Positions 34,697-44,460 are shown, counted from the first letter of the stretch. The stretch is 64,000 bases of DNA from DASSFZ01 sp035283185 (GCA_035283185.1 DATEUJ010000124.1:1-64000); one strand, 5' to 3'. Made by a program: numbers and translations. Notes: a model not told the origin generated them from the letters alone.

Positions 34697-34942
34697 GTGG
34701 ATATCGCAACCGCAACGGCTCTGGCTAAATATCTCGGCGCGGGCTTCGCCATGATCGGCGCGATTGGCGCAGGCATCGGCATCGGCCTGTCGGTCGGCGG
34801 CGCAGTGCAGGCCATGGGCCGCAACCCGGACGCCGCGCCGCTCATCCAGACGAACATGATCCTGGGCGTGGCATTCGCCGAAGCCATCGGTATTTTCTGC
34901 CTGGTGGTCTCTCTGATCCTATTGTTCGTCGTTCAGGCATAG
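34697..34942 (+). CDS. atpE: ATP synthase Fo subunit c
   Basis: 81 residues from GTG 34697 after AGGAGG. Two helices joined by GRNPDAAP (about 40). The ion-binding glutamate is in VAFAEAIGIFCLVV (about 61). Helix 1 has GAGIGIGLSVGG where sodium-type rings have a Gln, so proton coupling is more likely. Spacing to the next gene is 22 bases. Confidence 0.96.
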   Translation: MDIATATALAKYLGAGFAMIGAIGAGIGIGLSVGGAVQAMGRNPDAAPLIQTNMILGVAFAEAIGIFCLVVSLILLFVVQA

Positions 34943-34964
34943 TCGAGATAAGAGGAGGCCTGGC

Positions 34965-35699
34965 GTGGAAGGGTTACCCTTGGGAATCGTGCCCGGCATT
35001 GTCCTGGCACAGCTTGTGAACTTCATTATCCTGTTCTTGATCCTGCGCGTGATCGCGTTCAAGCCGCTGCTCAACGTGCTGCAGCAGCGCAAGGAGCGCA
35101 TCGCCAAGGGCCTGGAAGACGCGCGCAGAGCCGAAGAGAAGCTCGCCAACATCGAGAAGGACTATCAGGCCAAGCTCGACGAGGCGCGCGCCGAGGGCCA
35201 GAAGGCCATCGCCGAGGCGTCGGCCACGGCGGAGAAGCAGGCTGCCGCCATCGTCGCCAAGGCCAACGAAGACGTGGCCCGCCTGAAGGCCCAGGCGCAG
35301 GAAGAGGCCGAGCTGGAGCGCAACCGCATCCTGGCCGACCTGCGCTCGCAGGTGGCGTCGCTCGCCATTGCCGCGACCAACAAGCTGATCGGCGCCTCGC
35401 TCGACGAGCAGCGCCAGCGCGCGCTCGTCGACGAGTTCTTCAGCGGCGTCAGATCGGGCCGGGTCGTGGTGGTCGAAGCCGGCAGCCTGCCGGCCAAGGT
35501 CCAGGTCACCAGCGCGCTGCCCTTGAGCGCGAGCGAGCAGGTGGCTATCCGGGTCGATCTGAGCGGGCACGGGGCGTCGGAAGTCGAGTTCCACGTCGAC
35601 CCGATGATCCTGGGCGGCCTGGTGATCCGCGCCGGCGATCGCGTCGTAGATGCGTCGGTGGCCGGGCAGTTGGAATCGCTGAGGCAGAGTCTGGTCTGA
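34965..35699 (+). CDS. atpF: ATP synthase b subunit fused to the C-terminal part of delta
   Basis: 244 residues from GTG 34965. N-terminal membrane helix (IVLAQLVNFIILFLILRVIA, about 13-32), then the long charged coiled coil of subunit b (about 40-140, KERIAKGLEDARRAEEKLAN). From about 145 it changes to a delta-like sequence: a beta-rich region and the conserved end GGLVIRAGDRVVDASVAGQL. The N-terminal six-helix domain of delta, which normally binds the alpha subunits, is missing or reduced. No atpA, atpG, atpD or atpC follows; a terminator closes the operon. Confidence 0.88.
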   Translation: MEGLPLGIVPGIVLAQLVNFIILFLILRVIAFKPLLNVLQQRKERIAKGLEDARRAEEKLANIEKDYQAKLDEARAEGQKAIAEASATAEKQAAAIVAKANEDVARLKAQAQEEAELERNRILADLRSQVASLAIAATNKLIGASLDEQRQRALVDEFFSGVRSGRVVVVEAGSLPAKVQVTSALPLSASEQVAIRVDLSGHGASEVEFHVDPMILGGLVIRAGDRVVDASVAGQLESLRQSLV

Positions 35700-35722
35700 T
35701 CACGTTACCTCAAACGCCGGGT

Positions 35723-35792
35723 AGACCTGGCAGGTCTTCGTGACGCGAAGCGAGCCTACGGCTGGCATCGGCGAATAAGACCTGCCAGGTCT
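35723..35792. repeat. palindromic AGACCTGGCAGGTCT element
   Basis: AGACCTGGCAGGTCT (35723-35737) and its complement AGACCTGCCAGGTCT (35778-35792) flank 40 bases. The same 15-mer arms occur at 59910-59943. A dispersed repeat at the end of the atp operon. Confidence 0.7.
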
Positions 35793-35802
35793 ATGTTCGC
35801 AG

Positions 35803-35836
35803 CGTCGAGATCAATTTTGGTCTCGACGTTTTTTTA
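35803..35836 (+). terminator. terminator of the atp operon
   Basis: CGTCGAGA (35803-35810) pairs with TCTCGACG (35821-35828), followed by eight T. Confidence 0.85.
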
Positions 35837-35960
35837 CTGCAACCGTTCAGACAGTCAGAGAAATGGTGTCAACGAATGGGCGATAGCTGGCTCGGTCTGG
35901 TCGTCATTGGGATCCGGTTGGGTCTGGAGGGTAGACCCACCAACCGGATTTCAACACCTT

Positions 35961-36020
35961 GAGTCAATTGTATGAAATCCACCGATTTTGATTGACTTCC
36001 ATACACAGCTATGCTATCCT
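35961..36020 (+). promoter_or_regulatory. secretome-type promoter A (lamin-tail protein gene)
   Basis: TATGAAAT (35971-35978) lies 21 bases (start to start) before TTGACT (35992-35997); a 17-base spacer ends in TGC before TATCCT (36015-36020). The preceding 10 bases GAGTCAATTG resemble a degenerate first repeat. The same design occurs at 40609, 44461 and 48598. Confidence 0.75.
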
Positions 36021-36130
36021 GAACGCGATTTTCCCCGCTGACTGACGCGACAACTGAGCTGCACTGAGCCATCGATTTGCGGATACGCCTTCGAGAGGGT
36101 CAGGTCGTTTTTAGCATGAGGAGAAGCGGC

Positions 36131-39100
36131 ATGAACGACCGACGACTGCACGTGCGTTACGCGATGGGGCTGCTGGCGTTGGCGTTAATCGGAGCGGGGT
36201 TGGCCAGCCGCTCCAGCAGCGCCGCCTCGACCGACATCGTCATCAGCCAGGTCTATGGCGGCAGCGGCAGCAGCGGCGCGCCGCTGAACAACGATTTCAT
36301 CGAACTGTTCAACCGAGGCACAGCAGCGGTCGATGTGACGGGCTGGTCGGTGCAATACGCTGGGTCGGATGGCTCCACCTGGCAACTGACGGGCCTGTCC
36401 GGCACGATTCAACCCGGCCAGTACTATTTGATCCGGGAAGCAGCCGGCTCAGGCGGGGGCGTCGACTTGCCACCGCCGGACGCGATCGGCTCAATTGCGA
36501 TGAGCGCCGCCACCGGCAAAGTCGCGCTGGTCATTCATGAAAATGAGTTGGATTGCGGTAGATCGCTGAACGACTGTTTCCCCAATCCCGCCATCCGCGA
36601 CTTTGTCGGATATGGGATCTCGGCGAATAACTTTGAAGGCTTCGGCCCGACTGCGGACTTGAGCGACACAACTGCCGCGCTGCGGGGCGTGGGTGGCTGC
36701 ACGGATACGGACGACAACGCCGGCGACTTTACTGCGGGCGCTCCAAATCCGCGCAACAGCGCATCGCCTCTGAATCCGTGTGGTGGCCCGACGCCGACCG
36801 ATACCTCAACACCGACGAATACTCCTGCGCCGACTCCGACTAACACGCCGACACCTACACACACCCAAACTCCCACGCCATCTCCATCTTTCACTCCGAC
36901 GCCGACCGATACACCCGCATCGACTTCGACCGAGACCGCGACATCGACTTCAACCAGCACGCCCACACCTACGCCTACTCGAACGGCCACGCCGACGAAC
37001 ACTTCCACGTCGACACCAAGCGGAACAGCCACATCGACGTTGACCAACACACCGACACCTACACACACTCAAACTTCCACGCCATCTCCATTTTTCACTC
37101 CGACGCCGGCCAACACGTCCACATCGACTTCGACCAACACACCCACATCGACTTGGACCGACACCCCGACATCGACTTCGACCAGCACACTCACACCTAC
37201 GCCAACAGCCACACCGACGTCGACGCCGACCAGTACTCCAGAGCCTGGTCTGGTGATCAACGAAATCCATGCTGATCCGGATAGTGTCCTGGGCGACGCC
37301 AACGGTGATGGCGTCATCAGCACGACGCAAGACGAGTTCGTCGAGATCGTGAACAACACCGGCGGCACTGTCGATCTCAGCGGCCGGGCGCTGCACGACG
37401 GCATCGGGCTGAAGCATACTTTCCCCGCGAACACCGTCCTCAATGACGGCTGCGCCGCCCTCGTGTTCGCGGGCGGCACGCCCACCGGCAGCTTCGGCGG
37501 CAGCCGGGTGCAGATCGCCTCCTCCGGCTCGCTGGAGTTGAACAATACCGGTGACACGGTGACATTGTTCGATCTGAACGCGACGCCGGTTGCCAGCTAT
37601 ACCTACGGTGGCGAGGGTGGCGACAATCAATCGCTCACGCGCGATCCAGATGTCACTGGCCCAGAGCCTTTGGTGAAACACAGCACGGCCGGCGGCTCCG
37701 GTGGCGCGCTCTTCTCACCGGGCACGAAGGTTAATGGCGCCACGTTCGCCGCCTGCCCGGCAACCCCACCCACGCCCACATCTACGACGACCCCGACCTG
37801 GACGCCCACGTCGACCCCAACCAACACGCCGACACCTACGCCGACCCGGACACCCACATCGACTCCAACCGGCACACTCACACCTACACCTACTCGAACG
37901 GCCACGCCGACCCCGACACCGACTGCCACCGCAGAGCCAGGCGTGGTGATCAATGAAATCCATGCCGATCCGGATGGTGTCCTGGGCGACGCCAACGGCG
38001 ATGGCCTGGTCAGCACGACGCAGGACGAATTCGTCGAGATCGTCAACCACACTGGCGGGGAGGCCGACCTCAGCGGCTGGACGCTGCACGACGGCATCGG
38101 GCTGAAGCACACCTTCCCGGCTAACACCCGCCTGGTCGACGGCTGCGCCGTAGTCGTCTTCGCAGGCGGCGCGCCCGCCGGCAGTTTCGGCGGCAGCCGG
38201 GTGCAGACCGCCTCGTCCGGTTCGCTCGATCTCAACAACACCGGCGACACGATCACGCTATTCGACTTGAGCGCAGCCGTCGCTGCCAGCTATACTTACG
38301 GCAGCGAAGGCGGCGACAACCAGTCGCTCACGCGTGATCCGGACATCTTCGGCCCTGAGCCGCTGGTGAAGCACACCACGGCGACCGGCTCGAACGGCGT
38401 GCGCTTCTCGCCCGGCACGAAAGTGGATGGCGCGACGTTCACAGCCTGCCCTGCTATCACACCAACCCCGACGAACACTTCTACGCCGACCGTGACCCAC
38501 ACGCCCACGCCGACTCCAACGCCGACGCCGACCCCAACCGGCACGCCAGAACCGGCACTGGTCATCAATGAAATCCACGCCGACCCCGACAGCGTCCAGG
38601 GCGACGCCAACGGCGATGGCGTGGTCAGCGCCACGCAAGATGAGTTCGTCGAGATTGTCAATGACACAGGTAGTGACGCCGACCTCAGCGGCTGGACGCT
38701 CCATGATGGCGTCGGTTTGAGGCACATCTTTCCAGCCAACACCCTCCTAACCGACGGCTGCGCCGTGGTAGTGTTCGCGGGCGGCGCGCCCACCGGCAGC
38801 TTCGGCGGCAGCCTGGTGCAGACCGCCTCCTCCGGCTCGCTGGGGTTGAACAATACCGGCGACACGGTGACCTTGTTCGATCTGAACGCGACGCCGATTG
38901 CCAGCTACACCTACGGCGGCGAGGGCGGCGACAATCAATCGCTCACCCGCGATCCCGATGTCATTGGCCCAGAGCCTTTGGCGAGACACAGCACGGCGAG
39001 CGGCGCCGGTGGCGCGCTCTTCTCGCCGGGCACGAAGGTCAACGGCGCTGCTTTCGTCGTCTGTCCGACACTGCCGCCGACATCTACGCCGACACCGACT

Positions 39101-40585
39101 CGGACGCCTACACCGACGCAGACCCGGACGCCCACGCCGACACTCACCAGAACCCCCACCTGGACAGCCACACGCATGCCTGAGCCGGCACTCGTCATTA
39201 ATGAAATCCATGCCGATCCCGACGCCATTAACGGCGATGCCAACCGCGACGGCGTGGTCAGTTCCACCCAAGACGAGTTCGTCGAGATTGTCAACAACAC
39301 CGGCGCCAGGGCCGACCTCAGCGGCTGGACGCTCCACGATAGCGTGGGCATGAGGCACACTTTCCCGGCCAACACCATCCTCAGCGACGGTTGCGCTATA
39401 GTCGTCTTCGCGGGCGGCGCGCCCACCGGCAGCTTCGGCGGCAGCCGGGTGCAGACTGCCTCCTCTGGCTCGCTGGGTCTCAACAACACCGGAGACACGA
39501 TCACGCTGTTCGACCCCAGTACCGCAGTCGCGGCCAGCTACGCGTATGCCGGTGAAGGTGGCGACAACCAATCGCTCACCCGCGACCCCGACATCGTCGG
39601 TCCTGAGTCGCTGGTCAAGCACAGCACGGCGACCGGCTCCGGTGGCGCGCTCTTCTCGCCGGGCAGGAAGGCCAACGGCGCCACGTTCGCTGCCTGCCCG
39701 GCAGTTCCGCCAACACCGACCTTGACACCTACACCGACCAGGACGCTTACGCGGACACCGACCAGAACGCCCACACGAACACCAACGAGCATGCCTGCAC
39801 GCAGCCTGGTCATCAACGAGATCCACGCCGATCCGGACAGCATCGCGGGCGACGCCAACGGCGATGGCGTGGTCAGCACGACGCAGGACGAATTCGTCGA
39901 GATCGTCAACCACATCGGCAGCAACGTTGATATGAGCGGTTGGACGCTGCACGACGGCATCGGGCTAAAGCATACTTTCCCCGCGAATACCGTCCTCAGC
40001 GATGGCTGCGGCGTGGTGGTGTTCGCGGGCGGCACGCCCACCGGCAGTTTCGGCAGCAGCCTGGTGCAGACCGCCTCCTCCGGCTCGCTGGGGTTGAACA
40101 ATACCGGCGACACGGTGACCTTGTTCGATCTGAACGCGACGCCGGTTGCCAGCTATACCTACGGTGGCGAGGGTGGCGACAATCAATCGCTCACGCGCGA
40201 TCCGGATGTCATTGGCCCAGAGCCTTTGGTGAGACACAGCACGGCGAGCGGCTCCGGTGGCGCGCTCTTCTCGCCGGGCACGAAGGTCAACGGCGCTGCT
40301 TTCGTCGCCTGCCCGACAACTTCACCCACGCCGACACCTACCCCGACCCCAACCCACACACCGACCGATACACCCATACCGACGCCGAGCAGCACACCCA
40401 CGGCAACACCGAGCAGCACGCCGACCGGCACACCCCTGGACAAGTTCATTTATCTCCCGCTCGTTGCGCGCCAGATCGAGCTGGACGGCATCGGTGTCCC
40501 GGCAGCGGGCGTGAAACGGTCGGCTCAACCAGCGGGAGCGCCTATCGAGCCGCTTCGCAGCCGGTCGAGTCGGCGCGGCAGATGA
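36131..40585 (+). CDS. secreted protein with six lamin-tail domains and TP-rich linkers
   Basis: 1484 residues. ATG 36131 follows GAGGAGAAG; an ATG at 36116 is possible. Signal peptide MGLLALALIGAGLASRSSSA. The first lamin-tail domain (about 35-215, IVISQVYGGSGSSGAPLNND) has a Cys-containing insert. Five more, almost identical to each other, start with VINEIHADPD and contain DANGDGVVSTTQDEFVEIVN, where the Asp/Asn residues look like a calcium loop. Linkers are TPTPTNTPTPT-type. The C-terminus has FIYLPLVARQ and a basic tail. Lamin-tail domains in bacteria occur in secreted proteins and often accompany nucleases or phosphatases. A surface-binding, repeat-stalk role is likely; no catalytic domain was seen. 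Confidence 0.85.
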   Translation: MNDRRLHVRYAMGLLALALIGAGLASRSSSAASTDIVISQVYGGSGSSGAPLNNDFIELFNRGTAAVDVTGWSVQYAGSDGSTWQLTGLSGTIQPGQYYLIREAAGSGGGVDLPPPDAIGSIAMSAATGKVALVIHENELDCGRSLNDCFPNPAIRDFVGYGISANNFEGFGPTADLSDTTAALRGVGGCTDTDDNAGDFTAGAPNPRNSASPLNPCGGPTPTDTSTPTNTPAPTPTNTPTPTHTQTPTPSPSFTPTPTDTPASTSTETATSTSTSTPTPTPTRTATPTNTSTSTPSGTATSTLTNTPTPTHTQTSTPSPFFTPTPANTSTSTSTNTPTSTWTDTPTSTSTSTLTPTPTATPTSTPTSTPEPGLVINEIHADPDSVLGDANGDGVISTTQDEFVEIVNNTGGTVDLSGRALHDGIGLKHTFPANTVLNDGCAALVFAGGTPTGSFGGSRVQIASSGSLELNNTGDTVTLFDLNATPVASYTYGGEGGDNQSLTRDPDVTGPEPLVKHSTAGGSGGALFSPGTKVNGATFAACPATPPTPTSTTTPTWTPTSTPTNTPTPTPTRTPTSTPTGTLTPTPTRTATPTPTPTATAEPGVVINEIHADPDGVLGDANGDGLVSTTQDEFVEIVNHTGGEADLSGWTLHDGIGLKHTFPANTRLVDGCAVVVFAGGAPAGSFGGSRVQTASSGSLDLNNTGDTITLFDLSAAVAASYTYGSEGGDNQSLTRDPDIFGPEPLVKHTTATGSNGVRFSPGTKVDGATFTACPAITPTPTNTSTPTVTHTPTPTPTPTPTPTGTPEPALVINEIHADPDSVQGDANGDGVVSATQDEFVEIVNDTGSDADLSGWTLHDGVGLRHIFPANTLLTDGCAVVVFAGGAPTGSFGGSLVQTASSGSLGLNNTGDTVTLFDLNATPIASYTYGGEGGDNQSLTRDPDVIGPEPLARHSTASGAGGALFSPGTKVNGAAFVVCPTLPPTSTPTPTRTPTPTQTRTPTPTLTRTPTWTATRMPEPALVINEIHADPDAINGDANRDGVVSSTQDEFVEIVNNTGARADLSGWTLHDSVGMRHTFPANTILSDGCAIVVFAGGAPTGSFGGSRVQTASSGSLGLNNTGDTITLFDPSTAVAASYAYAGEGGDNQSLTRDPDIVGPESLVKHSTATGSGGALFSPGRKANGATFAACPAVPPTPTLTPTPTRTLTRTPTRTPTRTPTSMPARSLVINEIHADPDSIAGDANGDGVVSTTQDEFVEIVNHIGSNVDMSGWTLHDGIGLKHTFPANTVLSDGCGVVVFAGGTPTGSFGSSLVQTASSGSLGLNNTGDTVTLFDLNATPVASYTYGGEGGDNQSLTRDPDVIGPEPLVRHSTASGSGGALFSPGTKVNGAAFVACPTTSPTPTPTPTPTHTPTDTPIPTPSSTPTATPSSTPTGTPLDKFIYLPLVARQIELDGIGVPAAGVKRSAQPAGAPIEPLRSRSSRRGR
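37249..40320. repeat. five tandem ~615-694 bp repeats coding lamin-tail domains
   Basis: Units start near 37249, 37943, 38558, 39191 and 39806. Long stretches are nearly identical at the DNA level (for example the blocks coding GGEGGDNQSLTRDPD and SSGSLGLNNTGDT), so recent duplication or gene conversion is likely, and copy number may vary. Confidence 0.85.
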
Positions 40586-40608
40586 GCCTTGCTGAATGTT
40601 AGAATGTG

Positions 40609-40657
40609 TATGAATTTCACTTTTCGATTGACTTGAGTGAACGATTCATGCTATCCT
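40609..40657 (+). promoter_or_regulatory. secretome-type promoter B (subtilisin gene)
   Basis: TATGAATTT (40609-40617), TTGACT (40628-40633), an 18-base spacer ending TGC, and TATCCT (40652-40657). The upstream element is 19 bases from the -35 here, against 21 in the other three copies. Confidence 0.7.
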
Positions 40658-41061
40658 AAATGCAATCGGCTCGCATAGCGCGACAATATAGTCTGGTCAG
40701 CAATGTACCGCAGCTTCTATGGAATCTGCCATAGTTAGTTCTTGTCGGGAACGCCCGCGCCTGCAGCGCGAGCGCAGGCGTAGGGCTGGCATCCCTATGC
40801 CAGCCTTATCCGAACGGCATCGGGATGCCCTTCTACGGCGTTTCACCACAGGAACTAGTTAGCGGTGCGTAATGTGCACTAAAGGTCACACGACAAGGTG
40901 CTGATCACGTGTGCAAAGAAAACCTTCGACTAGCTCGCCGGAGGAGGTGATCTCAGGAAGAGAATACACTACACGATTTGCGAAAGCCCGAGCGGAATAA
41001 CCGCCTGTGCGGTCAGCGTGTTTCGCCATATAGCATACTGATAGCAGAAGGAGTATGAGAC
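40658..41061 (+). other. long structured 5' leader of the subtilisin gene
   Basis: About 400 bases without a gene. It contains a stem CGCCTGC (40758-40764) with GCAGGCG (40774-40780) and an 11-bp stem, 40782-40792 with 40797-40807 (AGGGCTGGCAT / ATGCCAGCCTT). No T-run follows, so these are not simple terminators. They may stabilise the mRNA or regulate translation. Confidence 0.45.
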
Positions 41062-44000
41062 ATGAGCACAATGTTACGTTCGGTCATCCTCGTCGCCCTC
41101 GCCCTGTCACTCGCGCTGCCCGCCGGCGCGAGCGATGGGCCACCTGTTGACGTTTCGGAGCTGTTACTGCCGGATGGCCCGGTCGCCGTCGAGGTCGATC
41201 CAGAGTTGGTCCGGGCCAGCGGTGAAGTCGAAATCTGGGTCCAACTGCTCGACGCGCCGCTGGCGGTCGCGAACGGTCGCAACGCGAAGCAACTGGGCGG
41301 CAAGCTCAATCCTGCGCAGCAGCGCAGCTATCTCCGCCAGCTCGCACAGAAGCAGGACGCGCTGATGAGCCAGGTTCGAGCTCTCGGCGGCCGTGAGCTG
41401 GGCCGCGTCGGCAAGGCGCACAACGCCGTCGCCGTCGCGATCGACGCCTCGCAGATCGTCGCCGTCGCCGCGCTGCCGAACGTGCGCGCGATCCGCCCCG
41501 TCGTCAATTATGAGCTTGACCTGAGCACTGTCCGGTCGTACATCGGCGCTGTGGACGTGGAGACCGCCGGATTCGACGGCACGGGCGTGACGGTGGCCGT
41601 GCTTGACACCGGGGTTGATTACACCCACAAGAACCTGGGCGGCACCGGGACTGTCGTATCCTACACCGCAGCATACGGCACGACTACCGCCGATCCCGCG
41701 AACAAGAGTCGAGATGGCCTGTTTCCCACGGCGAAAGTGATCGAGGGGCACGACTTTGTCGGCGAGGCTTGGCCGAGTGGCCCCCTTTCGCCGGACGACG
41801 ATCCGATTGACTGCGGCCCCGGGCCCATCCCTCCGCCTTGCGCAGGGGGCCATGGCACCCACACGTCCGACATCACCGCCGGTCGAAGCGCCGACGGTAC
41901 GCATAAGGGCATCGCGCCTGGGGCCAGCCTCATCGCGGTCAAGGTTTGTAGCTCGGTTTCGACCTCGTGCAGCGGCGTGGCCTTGCTGCAAGGGATGGAC
42001 TTTGCGCTCGATCCCGACGGCGATGGCGATATCTCCGACGCCGTGGATGTCATCAACATGTCGCTCGGCTCGTCCTACGGCCAAAAAGAGGACGATCTGA
42101 GCCAGGCCAGCCAGAATGCGGTCGGCCTGGGGGTGGCCGTGGTGACTTCGGCCGGCAACGCCGCCGACCGCCCGTACATCGTCGGTTCACCCTCAACTGC
42201 GCCTGGTGTCCTCAGCGTGGCGGCGACCTTCCATCCGGACGCGAAGCTATACCTCGTCGCGACCAGTGCGACCTCACCGAAGGGAGGAGTATGGCAATCC
42301 TGGTCGGCAGCGCCGGTCCTTACTCCTGGGACGCTGGTCTATGACACAACCAGTCCCAGCACCAGGATCGGCTGCACGAATGCGGCAGGCGGAAACCCCT
42401 GGGTTGGCCAGCCGTACCTGGGCAAGATTCTGCTGATCGATCGCGGTACTTGCGCGGTGAGCATGAAGGTCTCGAACGCGGCAGCCGCCGGCGCCATCGC
42501 GGCGATCGTCGCCAACAACGTGTCGCAGCCCACGTGTGATCTCCCGCCGACGTTCTCCTTCGGCGGCGGCACGCCCACCATCCCCGGCTACACGATCACG
42601 CTGGCGGACGGGAACAGTCTTAAGACGAGCGGCGCGCTCGGATCGGCCGCGACGATTGACCCGGCTACCGCTGCGCCTCTGGTCGGGAATATGGCGGCTT
42701 TCTCGTCGCGCGGCCCGAGCCACAGCTTCAATGCGATCAAGCCCGACATCGGGGGTGTCGGCACGGACATCCTGTCGGCCCAGGCGGGCACCGGCACGGG
42801 TGAGACAGGGTTCGCCGGGACCTCGGCCTCGGCGCCGGTGCTGGCCGGCTCGGCGGCGCTGCTGGTTGGCGCGCCGCCAGGTCGCACGCCCGCTGAAATC
42901 AAGTCGGTGCTGATGAATACGGCAGAGGCGAACATCGGGCTGAACACGTTTGTGTGTCCAGGGGTCGGCGCACCGATCACGCGCATCGGCGGCGGCGAAG
43001 TTCGCGTGAAACGGGCGCTTGACAGCACGACCGCGGCCTGGGACGCCGACGATCTCACCGGAAGCCTGTCGTTCGGCTACCATGCGCTGACAGGCTCCAA
43101 GGCGTTCCAGAAGACGGTCGTGGTGCGCAACTACAGCGGCGCGGCGCGCACCTACTCGATCACGCCGAGCTTCCGCTATGCAGACGATGCGGCGAGCGGG
43201 GCCGTGACGGTGAGTGCGCCCGGCAGCATCACGGTGCCGGCCAATGGCAGCGCGACCTTCAGAGTGAGGCTCAAGGTTGACGTTACCAAGCTGCCGATCT
43301 GGGATCTCAACGGCGGCAGCCGGGGCGGCGATGGCTTCCGGCTACAAGGCGTCGAGTTCGACGGTTACATCACCATGGCCGACGCGACGGACAACGTCCA
43401 CCTGGCCTGGCAAATCCTGCCGCATAGGGCGGCCGAGGTGACTCCCGCGAGCACGAACGTGACGCTGAGCGGCGGGACGGGCAGCCTGCTGTTGAGCAAC
43501 GTCGGCGGCGCTGTAGCGGGGCGGGTGGACGTCTTCTCGCTGCTGGGCACCAGCGGCCGAATCCCGCCACCGCTCCTGCCGGAACCGGGCGACAACTTCG
43601 CAGTCGTCGATCTGAAGTCGGTCAGCGTCCGACAGGTGGGCAGCAACATCCAGTTCGCCATCAATACCTTCGGCGTGCGCGCGCACCCGAACTACCCGGC
43701 CGAGTTCGACATCTTCATAGATGCGAACCGCGACGGCACCGACGACTTCGTCATCTTCAACGTGGAAAACGGCGGCTTCGCAGCCACGGGTCAGAACGTG
43801 GTCGCCGTGGGCCCGTTACCGGCAGGCCCGTTCGTGGCCCTCTTCTTCACCGACGCCGACCTGAACTCGGGGAACGCCATCCTGACTGTACCGCTCTCGC
43901 GGATCGGACTAACCTCCAGCACACAGTTCGACTTCTCGGTCTTTGGCTGCGACAACTACTTCACCGGTTTATGCTTTGACGCCATCACCGGGATGACCTA

Positions 44001-44193
44001 TACCGCGGGCACGCCCCGCTACGTCGGCTCAGGTGTCCCGGCGACCGGTGTGCCTGCCGGCGGCAGCAGCACGCTGACGATTCAAGCCGTGCCCGGCGGC
44101 GATGTCGCGTCGCCGTCGCAGACCGGCCTGCTGCTGATGTACCGGGATGCCCGAACCCAAAGGGAGGCGGATGCCATTACCGTTACTCCGTAA
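41062..44193 (+). CDS. secreted subtilisin-family serine protease (S8)
   Basis: 1043 residues. Signal peptide VILVALALSLALPAGASDG, then an I9-like propeptide (about 50-145). Catalytic triad: Asp in VAVLDTGVDYTHKNLGG (about 182), His in GGHGTHTSDITAGRSADG (about 265) and Ser in GFAGTSASAPVLAGSAALL (about 588); the oxyanion Asn is in TSAGNAADRP. A PA domain is inserted in the catalytic domain (KILLIDRGTCAVSMKVSNAA, about 455-475). The C-terminal half is beta-rich, Ig or Fn3-like, with FDIFIDANRDGTDDFVIFNV. It should degrade extracellular proteins. It shares promoter type with its neighbours and has a transposon-like insertion in its 3' region. Confidence 0.92.
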   Translation: MSTMLRSVILVALALSLALPAGASDGPPVDVSELLLPDGPVAVEVDPELVRASGEVEIWVQLLDAPLAVANGRNAKQLGGKLNPAQQRSYLRQLAQKQDALMSQVRALGGRELGRVGKAHNAVAVAIDASQIVAVAALPNVRAIRPVVNYELDLSTVRSYIGAVDVETAGFDGTGVTVAVLDTGVDYTHKNLGGTGTVVSYTAAYGTTTADPANKSRDGLFPTAKVIEGHDFVGEAWPSGPLSPDDDPIDCGPGPIPPPCAGGHGTHTSDITAGRSADGTHKGIAPGASLIAVKVCSSVSTSCSGVALLQGMDFALDPDGDGDISDAVDVINMSLGSSYGQKEDDLSQASQNAVGLGVAVVTSAGNAADRPYIVGSPSTAPGVLSVAATFHPDAKLYLVATSATSPKGGVWQSWSAAPVLTPGTLVYDTTSPSTRIGCTNAAGGNPWVGQPYLGKILLIDRGTCAVSMKVSNAAAAGAIAAIVANNVSQPTCDLPPTFSFGGGTPTIPGYTITLADGNSLKTSGALGSAATIDPATAAPLVGNMAAFSSRGPSHSFNAIKPDIGGVGTDILSAQAGTGTGETGFAGTSASAPVLAGSAALLVGAPPGRTPAEIKSVLMNTAEANIGLNTFVCPGVGAPITRIGGGEVRVKRALDSTTAAWDADDLTGSLSFGYHALTGSKAFQKTVVVRNYSGAARTYSITPSFRYADDAASGAVTVSAPGSITVPANGSATFRVRLKVDVTKLPIWDLNGGSRGGDGFRLQGVEFDGYITMADATDNVHLAWQILPHRAAEVTPASTNVTLSGGTGSLLLSNVGGAVAGRVDVFSLLGTSGRIPPPLLPEPGDNFAVVDLKSVSVRQVGSNIQFAINTFGVRAHPNYPAEFDIFIDANRDGTDDFVIFNVENGGFAATGQNVVAVGPLPAGPFVALFFTDADLNSGNAILTVPLSRIGLTSSTQFDFSVFGCDNYFTGLCFDAITGMTYTAGTPRYVGSGVPATGVPAGGSSTLTIQAVPGGDVASPSQTGLLLMYRDARTQREADAITVTP

Positions 44194-44215
44194 GTCTGCG
44201 ATTTGCTTCACCGCC

Positions 44216-44351
44216 TGTAACTGCTCAGCCGTCATTGCGACCCCGCTGAGAAGCGCGGGGCAGGTGAGCGCCGTTTGCGACGAAGCAATCCCCGCTGACT
44301 GTCAAGGAGATTGCTTCGCAAAGAGCGCTCGCAATGACGTGGGCTGAGTAG
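44216..44351. mobile_element. MITE-like insertion in the 3' region of the protease gene
   Basis: Left end TGTAACTGCTCAGCCGTCAT and right end ATGACGTGGGCTGAGTAG are imperfect inverted repeats. The interior has the common GTCATTGCGA..GAAGCAATC motif. It is flanked by TCACCGCC (44208-44215) and TCACCACC (44352-44359), a probable 8-bp target duplication. The paralogous site at 48428-48440 has the same flanks with no insert. No transposase is encoded. Confidence 0.7.
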
Positions 44352-44367
44352 TCACCACCGACTGATC

Positions 44368-44415
44368 GAAAACGTCAAGGTGCACGGATGCACGTGCCCT
44401 TGACGTTTTCTTTTG
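44368..44415 (+). terminator. terminator after the subtilisin gene
   Basis: GAAAACGTCAAGG (44368-44380) pairs with CCTTGACGTTTTC (44398-44410) with an inner TGCAC/GTGCA hairpin, then TTTTG. The same sequence ends the next gene at 48441. Confidence 0.8.
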
Positions 44416-44460
44416 TTCTGGGCATAAGCCCCCGGTAATTATGATGACCACTATTTGGAA

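Noticed and set aside
35700..35836. Missing atpA/atpG/atpD/atpC hidden after the b/delta gene
   Set aside because: A terminator and a dispersed repeat follow directly, and the next frames belong to the lamin-tail protein; no F1 motifs were found in the window.
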